Shown here one piece after another: positions 9,211 to 16,899 of a stretch of 64,000 nt of DNA. Each line of letters begins with the position of its first letter. The first letter of the stretch is position 1. The notes under the pieces were generated by a model. The model made no database searches. It had not been told where the DNA came from and saw only the letters and a program-made list of their open reading frames with translations. The translations under genes and the position numbers were made by a program. The stretch comes from Peribacillus frigoritolerans (lineage in GTDB: Bacteria > Bacillota > Bacilli > Bacillales > DSM-1321): positions 4,744,001-4,808,000 of the forward strand of contig NZ_CP158190.1 of assembly GCF_040250305.1 (NCBI RefSeq), read 5' to 3'.

Positions 9211-10704
9211 ATGCCGAGTGTCAGCAAGGCGAAATTCAATGAAATCGAAACACGGATTGAACGCATCTTTACAACCGATATGGAAGTCAATGATTTTACT
9301 GGAGATGTCGTTCCTTCTACACAGGATTTGCCGGATAAGAACCGTGGGCTGATTATTACGAATTGTACCATCCTGTTCGTGGACATCAGAAGCTCTACGA
9401 AACTATCGGACAAATCCCAAGCGAAGAATATGGCGAAAATCTACCGAGCCTTTGCCAGAGCCATGTCTATGTGCGTGTATGAAAGCGGTGGTCGAGTTCG
9501 TCAAATCGCCGGTGACCGAGTGATGGGTGTTTTTGTCGATGATGCCGAAGAAAGCTCTGTCCATAAAGCCATGATTGCCGCACAAGCCATCTTAACCGTG
9601 GTTGAATATCTCTTCAATCCCTTGTGCCGAAAAAATGTCAGCAACAAAGAAATTGGTTGTGGAATAGGACTGGATACCGGACGAGTCTTAACCACTTCGA
9701 TTGGGATGAAACATCAAGGAGAAGATTCCCGGGATTTGGTATGGGCAGGGAAGACCGCTAATGTTGCGAGCAAGCACACCGATTTAGCAGAAGCCAACGA
9801 AATCTTCGTGACCAAACGCTTTTATGACAAACTGCCTCAACAATTCAAAACGGATTCGGAAGGCAACCCCATTTGGAAAAAAGGATACCGGGTAAAAGGC
9901 GACAGTCTCTTTGAAGGGTATGGTATCCATGAGTTTTACATGAAAGAGCTAGTAGAAGAGCTTGGGGAGGAAACTGCAGAGAAACGGGCAACAGCTTCTT
10001 CATCTGAGGGCTCCACGGAATCGGAAGGCATTGATACGGCTCAAATCATTACAGACATTGTTCAGGGTGTGGAATCAAAAGTCGGCGGGTTATTAAGCCA
10101 TTTTGAACAGGTCGTTCTCCGGGAAGTGACAGTGTCCGCCAAAGAAAGACAAGCCGAGCAAAAGCTAAAAGAACTCAGTCACCGGGAAGAAGCCGTGAAG
10201 AAAAAAGAAGAAGAATTAAAAAGGAAAGAACAGGAAATCGAAAATATCATTGCTTACAAGAAAAAAGAGGTCGTCTATGATGTTCGGGTGAAAGCTCTCA
10301 GAGAGCGAACCGACCATATGAAACTTCCGGATTTTCTGGTTGAACTAAAAGAAGTTCAAAATCTAGGAGCGGAAATTGGCAAGAAAGCGGGAACTGTCGA
10401 TGACGATGTCTACGTATGGCAAATCGTGACGTATTTGCATGAGAAGGATGAGTCCGAGTTAGCTTTTCAAATTCTTGTGGGACAGTTGACGCAAGATTTG
10501 CCTTCGGCTTATATCCCAGCAACGTCGAACTCGGTGCCGATTATCAAAAAAGTGGGAAAAGAGCGTGAGTATTTGAAGGCTGCTCTCTATTACATCGAAA
10601 ATAAGAAGCCGGACACGAAGAAAATTCTTCAAATTCGAAGTGTCCTCAAGGAGTTAGGAATGGAACATGAAATCGTGCATCACCCTGGTTTTTTAATAGA
10701 ATAG
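9211..10704 (+). CDS. Class III nucleotide cyclase with coiled-coil C-terminal extension (Pycsar-like cyclase 1)
   Basis: A 497-residue class III cyclase. Catalytic domain at about 50-205 with metal-binding Asp58 (FVDIRSST) and Asp102 (AGDRV), a glycine turn GIGLDTG, and the Asn183-x3-Lys187 pair where canonical cyclases have Asn-x3-Arg. By eye, the Lys/Asp residues that select adenine are absent (Gln98 and Val177 at those positions), which fits pyrimidine cyclases. An Ala/Ser/Glu linker (255-275), a long coiled coil (305-355) and a helical C-terminal domain (356-497) follow; the extension could sense infection (inference). It heads a two-gene operon with cyclase 2, opposite the membrane effector. 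The product (cUMP or cCMP) cannot be told. Confidence 0.82.
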   Translation: MPSVSKAKFNEIETRIERIFTTDMEVNDFTGDVVPSTQDLPDKNRGLIITNCTILFVDIRSSTKLSDKSQAKNMAKIYRAFARAMSMCVYESGGRVRQIAGDRVMGVFVDDAEESSVHKAMIAAQAILTVVEYLFNPLCRKNVSNKEIGCGIGLDTGRVLTTSIGMKHQGEDSRDLVWAGKTANVASKHTDLAEANEIFVTKRFYDKLPQQFKTDSEGNPIWKKGYRVKGDSLFEGYGIHEFYMKELVEELGEETAEKRATASSSEGSTESEGIDTAQIITDIVQGVESKVGGLLSHFEQVVLREVTVSAKERQAEQKLKELSHREEAVKKKEEELKRKEQEIENIIAYKKKEVVYDVRVKALRERTDHMKLPDFLVELKEVQNLGAEIGKKAGTVDDDVYVWQIVTYLHEKDESELAFQILVGQLTQDLPSAYIPATSNSVPIIKKVGKEREYLKAALYYIENKKPDTKKILQIRSVLKELGMEHEIVHHPGFLIE

Positions 10705-10735
10705 ATAGATAGATAGATAGATATAGAGAGAGAGG
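10702..10735 (+). repeat. Simple sequence repeat (TAGA)5 plus GA tract between the two cyclases
   Basis: Five perfect TAGA units begin at the stop codon of cyclase 1 itself, followed by a GA-repeat that merges into the ribosome binding site of cyclase 2. Slippage would change spacing, not reading frame. Confidence 0.9.
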
Positions 10736-10747
10736 AATCATCCAACC

Positions 10748-11521
10748 ATGCGAGGTAATTACCAGAAGTTTAATTTTGACAATAGCTTGAGCCGAATCGA
10801 CGATATCTTAACAAGCTCCGCCACTTACGAAGAAGCAGATGACATTCCTAAAAAGGATGATTTGACGTATAAGAGCGGTAAATATGTGCAATGTGCTTCC
10901 TTATTTATCGACTTGAGAGGTTCTACGGACTTAATCAAGACGCAAGGAAGACAATCGAAGACCCTAGCACGCATCTACCGAGCGTATATCAGTGAGATTG
11001 TTGCCATCGTCAACAGTTTCCAAACGTGTAAGGAAATCAACATCGTAGGTGATTGTGTCTCTGCGATGTTCGCAGGAAAAGAAGAAACTAGTCAATCAGC
11101 AGTCATCGAAGCCCTCCAAGCCGCTTCCATGTGCAATGGCATGATGCAAGTCTTGAACGTGAAGTTCAAGAAAAAATGGGATGGCTTCCAAGAGTTAAAA
11201 GCAGGAATCGGTATAGCCCTCGGAAGAGCTTTGGTTATCAAAGCCGGATTCAGCGGAAGTGCCATTAACGATTTGATATACATGGGAGATGTGGTAAACC
11301 GAGCATCGAAAATGTGTGGATTGGCTCATAAAGACTTTGATTATCCGATTTGCGTCACGGAAGCAGTTTTTTTAAATGCGGGTAGCTACATTGCCAACGC
11401 TGACAAACAGCAGACCTACCAAGATTTCCTTACCCTACGTAATCATTCAAAACACGGGTCAGTCTACACCGGTAACTTTCACCGAGTAGAATTTGCTGAT
11501 TGGGCATCTGAAAACGAATAG
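10748..11521 (+). CDS. Class III nucleotide cyclase, stand-alone domain (Pycsar-like cyclase 2)
   Basis: A 257-residue protein that is essentially one class III cyclase domain. Asp55 (FIDLRGST) and Asp102 (VGDCV) form the metal site; GIGIALG and GDVVNRASK give the Gly turn and the Asn184-x3-Lys188 pair, again Lys for Arg as in cyclase 1. Purine-selecting residues are not seen (Asn98, Ile177). It begins 43 bases after cyclase 1, behind GAGAGG. Because class III active sites form at dimer interfaces, the two proteins may act as a heterodimer or as two homodimers. A strong terminator follows. There is no membrane or sensor domain. Confidence 0.82.
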   Translation: MRGNYQKFNFDNSLSRIDDILTSSATYEEADDIPKKDDLTYKSGKYVQCASLFIDLRGSTDLIKTQGRQSKTLARIYRAYISEIVAIVNSFQTCKEINIVGDCVSAMFAGKEETSQSAVIEALQAASMCNGMMQVLNVKFKKKWDGFQELKAGIGIALGRALVIKAGFSGSAINDLIYMGDVVNRASKMCGLAHKDFDYPICVTEAVFLNAGSYIANADKQQTYQDFLTLRNHSKHGSVYTGNFHRVEFADWASENE

Positions 11522-11532
11522 TAAGATAGAAC

Positions 11533-11560
11533 GAAGTTCACGTGTGTGAGCTTCTTTTTT
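11533..11560 (+). terminator. Terminator of the cyclase operon
   Basis: Nine-bp stem GAAGTTCAC/GTGAGCTTC, GTGT loop and six T, directly after cyclase 2. Confidence 0.85.
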
Positions 11561-11604
11561 GGGGTATATATTGACTATAGTCAATAATTAGCTACTCATT
11601 GCAA

Positions 11605-11718
11605 ATGGTGAATATTCAGACGGAAGGATTAATTGTATAAGAAGAGAAATTCCCACAGTTTCGTTTTCAAGATATTTTAACTCAAGCACTTATAGACTTC
11701 ATAAAAAAGTACAAGTGA
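11605..11718 (+). pseudogene. Possible small gene remnant with in-frame TAA
   Basis: ATG at 11605, an in-frame TAA at 11638-11640, then 25 plausible codons (QFRFQDILTQALIDFIKKYK at the end) to TGA 11716-11718, followed at once by a good terminator hairpin. This suggests the tail of a real gene that has been broken. There is no ribosome binding site before the ATG and the family is unknown. The rest of 11,760-12,010 shows nothing I can support. Confidence 0.3.
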
Positions 11719-11723
11719 ATTTC

Positions 11724-11762
11724 AGGCTTCCATCATTCTTGCTGTTTGATGGAGCCTATTTC
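11724..11762 (+). terminator. Terminator after the small remnant
   Basis: AGGCTTCCATCA pairs with TGATGGAGCCT (one bulge), then a T-rich tail on the plus strand. Confidence 0.55.
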
Positions 11763-12009
11763 AATTATTATGTAGGCAATTTCAGTTAATTTTCAACATC
11801 AGTAACACACTTTGTACTACCCGTCTTAACAAAATTGCTTAACTATATTATCGTTGTCAAGCTGATAACTCTTGAGTTATCACTCCGAATTCTGAGTGCT
11901 AGGAACGTTAAATATCTTTCTGTTACAGACAATATAAAAGACGGGTTTTATTAGTATGTGTATCGAACGATGATTACGACCTCATGTTCAATCATCCGCT
12001 CCAATATAC

Positions 12010-12039
12010 AAAAAAGAGAGCCTCAAAAAAGAAACTCTC
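12010..12039 (-). terminator. Terminator after the replication-like gene
   Basis: Short GAGAG/CTCTC stem on the minus strand followed by six T. Confidence 0.5.
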
Positions 12040-12052
12040 CTCAGAGTGATAC

Positions 12053-12808
12053 TTATACCCCTCCCACAACTGGCTTAATATCTTCGAACTTACAATTCTG
12101 TAATGTTTCTGTTCCTTGCATAGCCTCCCTTGTAATCATTTCCTTATGCTTGTATCTGCCATAGAAGTTTTTATTCTTCTTCGCATGAACCTTTGTTGTG
12201 ATACAAAACAAAACTTCAGCTTCGTGCAATAGTTTGATGTATTTCATTACTGTCCGTCTGTCTAGTCCTGTAATTTCAGCTAGTGTTTCAATTGTAGCCC
12301 ACACAGACTTATGCTCCATACTCGCATCATGATAGTAATATAAGTGGGATACGATAGCCATGTAAATTATGAATAGCTTTGACTTATGTTTCGATTGCAT
12401 AGTTACTATTATTTCAATATCAGTTTCGAACACTTTTACAAAGTAATCTTCGTTCTCTTTAGTGGGTTTGATGAAATAGGTTTGTGCAGGCTTCAAGTCT
12501 GTTACTGTTTTTGTTTTAGGTCTGTCTGCATAAACGGTGATGTAATACATAGCTTGTAGTCGGATGATGCTCTCTCTTGCCTTCTGACTAGCTTCTTTAT
12601 TCTTGGGATTAATGCCCATTACAGTCATCAAATCATTGATGCTAGTTATAGCTGTTTTAGTAAAGTTATTAGCTAATGACTTAATGATTGCTAAATGGCA
12701 TATATCTAGGTCTCTGCCTTCGTAATCATGCTCATGCAATAGGATTTTGGGAAACATGATGAATGATTCTGTTTTTTCTTGGATTATTGATTTTGGTAGG
12801 TCTGACAC
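12053..12808 (-). CDS. Putative plasmid-type replication or winged-helix DNA-binding protein
   Basis: A 251-residue basic protein with two likely winged-helix units: one around 30-95 (LDICHLAIIKSLANNF, then SINDLMTVMG as a recognition-helix-like stretch) and one around 160-210 (ATIETLAEITGLDRRTVMKY). Two winged helices in tandem are common in Rep initiators of Gram-positive plasmids and in phage replication proteins, but I do not recognise the family. GTG start behind AAAGGA. Hairpin-rich DNA lies upstream. It suggests that this part of the island derives from a plasmid. Confidence 0.5.
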   Translation of the reverse strand: MSDLPKSIIQEKTESFIMFPKILLHEHDYEGRDLDICHLAIIKSLANNFTKTAITSINDLMTVMGINPKNKEASQKARESIIRLQAMYYITVYADRPKTKTVTDLKPAQTYFIKPTKENEDYFVKVFETDIEIIVTMQSKHKSKLFIIYMAIVSHLYYYHDASMEHKSVWATIETLAEITGLDRRTVMKYIKLLHEAEVLFCITTKVHAKKNKNFYGRYKHKEMITREAMQGTETLQNCKFEDIKPVVGGV

Positions 12809-13036
12809 AATAAATTATCCTTTTCTTTCAGCAAAATGATAGCACTAGGCTAACCATGACTTGCTGAGGGTCATGTATCCACCACTCCTTTCATTTTTGA
12901 AATTGAGAGAATAGAAGCAAAGTGATTCAAGTTAAAGGGTGCAAGGAAGGAAGCGAAGCGACTAATTGCGCTCTTATTTGTCTCTTCTTTATTTTCTTCT
13001 CTCTTCTTTTTCTTCTCTCTTCTTACAGTATCGTTT

Positions 13037-13131
13037 CCCCCTTTTTTTTAGGGGAGTTTTTGAACACAGACCCCCACATTTTAGGGGGGCTGTGTTTAAC
13101 CCTTTGCACAGTCCCTCTTTTTTTAGAGGAG
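13037..13131. repeat. Three similar C-run/T-tract/G-run hairpins
   Basis: Three related palindromes occur in 95 bases: CCCCC..TTTTA..GGGG (13037-13054), CCCCC..TTTTA..GGGGGG (13071-13089, inside a longer ACACAG/CTGTGT stem) and CCCTC..TTTTA..GAGG (13113-13129). They lie between the GIY-YIG gene and the Rep-like gene. An origin or regulatory role is inferred from position only. Confidence 0.6.
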
Positions 13132-13276
13132 TTTGTGTTTTTAGGTTTCTTGGAACTACTATTCTACCTTGCCCAAAACCCTTCTGTTGAAGCAATACAC
13201 TACATATCTTCTAATCCTACAGCAGCAATGGATTGAGCATGATTTGTACAATGGTTACAATTTCAAGACAAATAGT

Positions 13277-13843
13277 TTAGGCTGTTTTCCTTTTTGGTTT
13301 GAGCATTTGTGTTTTTGGATTCTTACTGCAATATCTTGTTAGATTGCGTTTTTCATCTGCAAGTGCTAAATCAATTAGTTCATATTTTATCTTTCCTTTG
13401 TATTTGTTGAAGATATGTTTTCTCATCTCACTATAAGTCCATTTTCGAGCGGATTCATTCACTGTTCTAGCTATCACTTTTTGTAGTGCTAGTGTTTTAT
13501 ATCTAGGATTGTCTGGCTCATTGAACAAGGGAATATACTCTTGAATCCATAGTGTTTCTTGTTCTTTCAAGTCTGACTTATCCATTGGAGCGAATATTAC
13601 TTCTACCATTTCGGGACTTGATGCAATTAGTTCCATTAAATCAGTATTCTTATGGACTTTACTATCTTCTTTAAGATACCCATATCCGAATCTGTTCCAA
13701 AAATCAATGGCTTTGCCAACATACATTAGAATTCCGTTTACATGATAGAAATACAGACCGCTTTCCTTATTTAGCATTTTTTTGCTCTTTTTTAACTCAT
13801 TCCACTCAACTGTAAACACCCTATTCTTATCGACCTTAAACAT
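13277..13843 (-). CDS. GIY-YIG nuclease family protein
   Basis: A 188-residue protein with an N-terminal GIY-YIG fold: GLYFYHVNGILMYVGKA (about 28-44) supplies the GLY..YVG pair, Arg in FWNRF (about 48-52) is the usual catalytic Arg, and Glu in LKEQETLWIQEY is the metal-binding Glu. The C-terminal half is basic and without a known domain. Stand-alone GIY-YIG proteins of this size occur on phages, plasmids and islands; the target is unknown. The gene is alone on its strand between the hairpin region and a gene-free stretch. Confidence 0.8.
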   Translation of the reverse strand: MFKVDKNRVFTVEWNELKKSKKMLNKESGLYFYHVNGILMYVGKAIDFWNRFGYGYLKEDSKVHKNTDLMELIASSPEMVEVIFAPMDKSDLKEQETLWIQEYIPLFNEPDNPRYKTLALQKVIARTVNESARKWTYSEMRKHIFNKYKGKIKYELIDLALADEKRNLTRYCSKNPKTQMLKPKRKTA

Positions 13844-14551
13844 TCATACTTGAAGCTAGTATAAGCCCTCACTCTCGACAATATATTATTGCCCGATACT
13901 ACGATTTTCAGCAACTCCGCACCCCGCTTTCTATTTTAGATATACTTCTATTATACAAATGGACTAAATCACGAAATTCGTCTAAAACTATCATAAAAAA
14001 TATGAGGTTTCTTATCACAAAATCCAAAATGCCGTGTCAAGAACTTTTTCAAAAAAAATTCATTTATTTATTACTAATGACAATTTGCTTCGAATAGACG
14101 ATAGTGTTTTACAATGCAATCCGCCGTTTATATATAATGATGAATTTCGGAGAGGTTAATGTTTACCTTGAAAAATCTTATTGTCGCAAAAACTATTAAT
14201 AAAGTAACTCAATGGGTATTTGTCTCGTAACGGGATTTTTTACACCATGTTGGCGTGGATTGAGGTGCTAACTGTACTTCGCGGAACGAGAAGGCTATAA
14301 AATATGGAAAATATCCCCTCCTATTTTCTCATTTGAAGCGGTAGGATAGGATGCAGATATTCTCTCTAGAGTCCCTCATACATCCACTTCAACATCTATA
14401 ACCCTTTTCTTTTGGTCATACAAAAAAACCTCCTATATCGTTAGTAATATAAGTCGATATACGATGTAATTTCTTACATGACCGTTATACTGACCATTTC
14501 ACTAACCAATATTGAAGGTTTTCCTAGCGGGCTTTAAAGCCGCTTTGTTAG
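13844..14551. other. Gene-free stretch of the island
   Basis: About 700 AT-rich bases without a supportable gene in any frame. Near 14,526-14,543 is a palindrome GCGG(G)CTTTAAAGCC(G)C that could end transcription from the neighbouring tRNA fragment. Confidence 0.5.
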
Positions 14552-14613
14552 TGTCCCAGGAGAGATTTGAACTCCCTGACCAACGACGGCTTAGAAGGAC
14601 GTTGCACGGTTAA
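14552..14613 (-). pseudogene. 3' fragment of a tRNA-Arg(TCT) gene, possible attachment site
   Basis: Minus strand reads as the 3' three-quarters of a tRNA: anticodon arm with loop CTTCTAA (anticodon TCT), T-arm GGGAG-TTCAAAT-CTCTC, acceptor 3' strand CTGGGAC and discriminator A. The matching 5' acceptor and D-arm are missing, replaced by integrase-flanking sequence, and the anticodon stem has a mismatch. This is the signature of a tRNA-derived att site or of a broken tRNA gene. Confidence 0.6.
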
Positions 14614-14625
14614 TAGAATTTACAC

Positions 14626-15579
14626 TTACCCTCTTCTTCCTCTATTCATTCTAGGGTTACTTGAATAATTTGCTATAATACTATGTTGTTCAAATCCTTC
14701 TTTTAAATCCTTTGCATATAAGTTTACATAATTTAAAGTAACATCCAATGTTGCATGACCTAGCAAGCGTTGAAGCTTAAAAGCATCCCCTCCGCTAGTT
14801 ATATAGTGCTTTGCAAATGTATGCCTAAAAGCATGAATAGAGGTCTTCTCGACTCCTCTACTTTTATTGTATCGAGCAATAGTATGCTGCATGGAGTTCC
14901 TTGTCATTTGTTCACCTAACTCATTAATAAAAAGAAAATCACTTTTTTGAAACTTGTATGTTCTAATATATTCAGTTAAGACTTTGACGATATACTCGCT
15001 TATCGGATTGTACTGTGCTTTTCGATTCTTTGTTGTATTTAAGACTACCATACCATTCTCCAAGTCAATGTCTTCTACCTTTACATTTAGAATTGTATTT
15101 AGACGATTACCTGTTTCTAGTAGGTAGTTAACCATCACCCAATTCCTATGCTCTACAAAGCCGCATTCTCTTATATTTGGCTTCTTAATTAACTTCTTAA
15201 TGTCTTCATCTGAGTATGGCTCTTTTTGTTCCTTTTCGGCTTTTATAAGGCTAATCTCAAACTGTCTGAGATAATCTTCTCTCATTGCAAAATAAAGCAA
15301 GGCTCTAGCTGCTCTCAAGTAAGTGTTGATAGTCGTTGCTTTTAAATTCTTTTTCTTAAGGAACAAAATATACTTATCAACTGTCTTTTTTTCAATTTCA
15401 CTTGCATGGATTATTTTTATGTCCTCTAAGTATCGAATGAAATGAATTAAATTCTGTTCATAGTAACGAATAGTCATTTCAGAAAGATTCTTCACTCTGT
15501 TTTCTAACTGAAAGTCCTCATATAACTCTTTAACAGTTTTCTCATTACTCCCTTTTTGCCATTCACGAATCTTAGCCAT
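14626..15579 (-). CDS. Tyrosine recombinase/integrase of the island
   Basis: Site-specific integrase of the phage/Xer type. Core-binding SAM-like domain at about 15-105, catalytic domain at 125-300 with Arg162 (TGNRLNT), Lys near 187-190, His252-x-x-Arg255 (HAFRH), His278 (LLGHA) and nucleophile Tyr287 (LNYV). All active-site residues are present in my numbering, which counts from the ATG at 15588. I prefer the ATG at 15579 because it sits 8 bases after AAGGGAG; the one at 15588 is too close. It lies directly beside the tRNA-Leu end of the trn cluster, the usual place for an island integrase, and next to a tRNA-Arg fragment. Confidence 0.93.
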   Translation of the reverse strand: MAKIREWQKGSNEKTVKELYEDFQLENRVKNLSEMTIRYYEQNLIHFIRYLEDIKIIHASEIEKKTVDKYILFLKKKNLKATTINTYLRAARALLYFAMREDYLRQFEISLIKAEKEQKEPYSDEDIKKLIKKPNIRECGFVEHRNWVMVNYLLETGNRLNTILNVKVEDIDLENGMVVLNTTKNRKAQYNPISEYIVKVLTEYIRTYKFQKSDFLFINELGEQMTRNSMQHTIARYNKSRGVEKTSIHAFRHTFAKHYITSGGDAFKLQRLLGHATLDVTLNYVNLYAKDLKEGFEQHSIIANYSSNPRMNRGRRG

Positions 15580-15676
15580 TACATACACTCCCTTTAAGAT
15601 ATTTAAACTCTTAAAGGCATTTAATAATCGAAGATGTTGTCCACACGATTAGCACTCTGCTTTAGTCAATTAAACA

Positions 15677-15716
15677 CAAAAAAAGCCAATGCTGAGATTG
15701 TCTCAAAGCATTGACT
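15677..15716 (-). terminator. Terminator of the rRNA-tRNA operon
   Basis: Long stem pairing GTCAATGCT with AGCATTGGC plus inner GAGA/TCTC, then a T-run on the minus strand, 27 bases beyond tRNA-Leu. Confidence 0.85.
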
Positions 15717-15742
15717 TATAAGGGTTTAACCCTTTAGATTGA

Positions 15743-15823
15743 TACCGGTGGCCGGGGTCGAACCGGCACTCCAGAGGAACACGATTTTGAGTCGTGCGCG
15801 TCTGCCAATTCCGCCACACCGGC
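15743..15823 (-). tRNA. tRNA-Leu(CAA)
   Basis: Last gene of the tRNA cluster. Anticodon loop CTCAAAA, long variable arm, intact acceptor stem; CCA is not encoded (ATC follows the acceptor). Its 3' end faces the island integrase. Confidence 0.95.
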
Positions 15824-15831
15824 ATGTTTGT

Positions 15832-15905
15832 TGGAGGCGGCAACCGGAATCGAACCGGTGGTAAAGGTTTTGCAGACCTCTGCCTTACCGCTTGGCTATG
15901 CCGCC
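15832..15905 (-). tRNA. tRNA-Cys(GCA)
   Basis: Cloverleaf intact, anticodon loop CTGCAAA, CCA encoded. Confidence 0.96.
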
Positions 15906-15913
15906 AACGTTTT

Positions 15914-15988
15914 TGGAGCGAAAGACGGGATTCGAACCCGCGACCCCAACCTTGGCAAGGTTGTATTCTACCACTGAACTACTTTCGC
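15914..15988 (-). tRNA. tRNA-Gly(GCC)
   Basis: Cloverleaf intact, anticodon loop TTGCCAA, CCA encoded. Confidence 0.96.
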
Positions 15989-15991
15989 ATA

Positions 15992-16066
15992 TGGCTGGGC
16001 TAGAAGGGATCGAACCTTCGCATGACGGAATCAAAATCCGTTGCCTTACCGCTTGGCTATAGCCCA
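15992..16066 (-). tRNA. tRNA-Gln(TTG)
   Basis: Cloverleaf intact, anticodon loop TTTTGAT, CCA encoded; only 3 bases from tRNA-Gly. Confidence 0.96.
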
Positions 16067-16101
16067 TTAACGTTGTAATCATTATACCATGTTTTTTAAA
16101 A

Positions 16102-16178
16102 TGGGGCGACTGATGGGAATCGAACCCACGAATGCCTGAACCACAATCAGGTGCGTTAACCACTTCGCCACAATCGCC
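16102..16178 (-). tRNA. tRNA-His(GTG)
   Basis: Anticodon loop TTGTGGT; the extra G-1 pairs with C73, as expected for tRNA-His; CCA encoded. Confidence 0.96.
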
Positions 16179-16194
16179 ATTATAGGATTGAAAT

Positions 16195-16268
16195 TGGCAG
16201 GGGTAGTAGGACTCGAACCCACACTGGAGGTTTTGGAGACCTCTGTTCTACCTTTAAACTATACCCCT
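16195..16268 (-). tRNA. tRNA-Trp(CCA)
   Basis: Cloverleaf intact, anticodon loop CTCCAAA, 3' CCA encoded. Confidence 0.96.
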
Positions 16269-16278
16269 GTAAGAAAAA

Positions 16279-16362
16279 TGGTGGAGGGGGGCAGATTCGA
16301 ACTGCCGAACCCGAAGGAGCGGATTTACAGTCCGCCGCGTTTAGCCACTTCGCTACCCCTCC
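16279..16362 (-). tRNA. tRNA-Tyr(GTA)
   Basis: Anticodon loop CTGTAAA, long variable arm, CCA encoded. Confidence 0.96.
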
Positions 16363-16378
16363 GCATATGGATGAAACA

Positions 16379-16454
<76 letters not shown>

Positions 16455-16461
16455 ACTACTA

Positions 16462-16537
16462 TGGTGGCTCAGGACGGAATCGAACCGCCGACACAAGGAT
16501 TTTCAGTCCTTTGCTCTACCGACTGAGCTACTGAGCC
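16462..16537 (-). tRNA. tRNA-Phe(GAA)
   Basis: Cloverleaf intact, anticodon loop CTGAAAA, CCA encoded. Confidence 0.96.
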
Positions 16538-16549
16538 AAACAATAAAAA

Positions 16550-16625
16550 TGGCGGTCCCGACGGGAATCGAACCCGCGATCTCCTGCGTGACAGGCAGGC
16601 ATGTTAACCGCTACACCACGGGACC
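16550..16625 (-). tRNA. tRNA-Asp(GTC)
   Basis: Cloverleaf intact, anticodon loop CTGTCAC, CCA encoded. Confidence 0.96.
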
Positions 16626-16630
16626 ATAGA

Positions 16631-16704
<74 letters not shown>

Positions 16705-16808
16705 ACGGTAATAATGTTGCTATTATGCATCAAGTTTTCGTGTTGAGCGTTTCAATGGGCTGAAATAATCAATCCTTTATGCAGAAACAACTTGATGTTA
16801 TTGAAAAA
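16705..16808 (-). other. Spacer inside the tRNA cluster with an inverted repeat
   Basis: The only gap over 40 bases in the cluster. It contains the inverted repeat CATCAAGTT (16728-16736) and AACTTGATG (16789-16797) enclosing about 50 bases. A processing or folding role is possible; no gene is seen. Confidence 0.5.
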
Positions 16809-16884
16809 TGGTGGAGGATGACGGGATCGAACCGCCGACCCTCTGCTTGTAAGGCAGATGCTCTCCCAGCTGAGCTAATCCTCC
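16809..16884 (-). tRNA. tRNA-Val(TAC)
   Basis: Cloverleaf intact, anticodon loop CTTACAA, CCA encoded. Confidence 0.96.
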
Positions 16885-16899
16885 AATATGTTGTCTAAA

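Noticed and set aside
12922..13236. Plus-strand reading frames across the hairpin region, 104 and 74 codons
   Set aside because: They arise from C/T-rich low-complexity DNA, have no ribosome binding site and no protein-like composition.
1..15740. A left copy of the tRNA-Leu 3' end as the second island boundary
   Set aside because: I could not find a repeat of the tRNA-Leu 3' sequence in the first 15.7 kb; the far boundary is probably outside the window.
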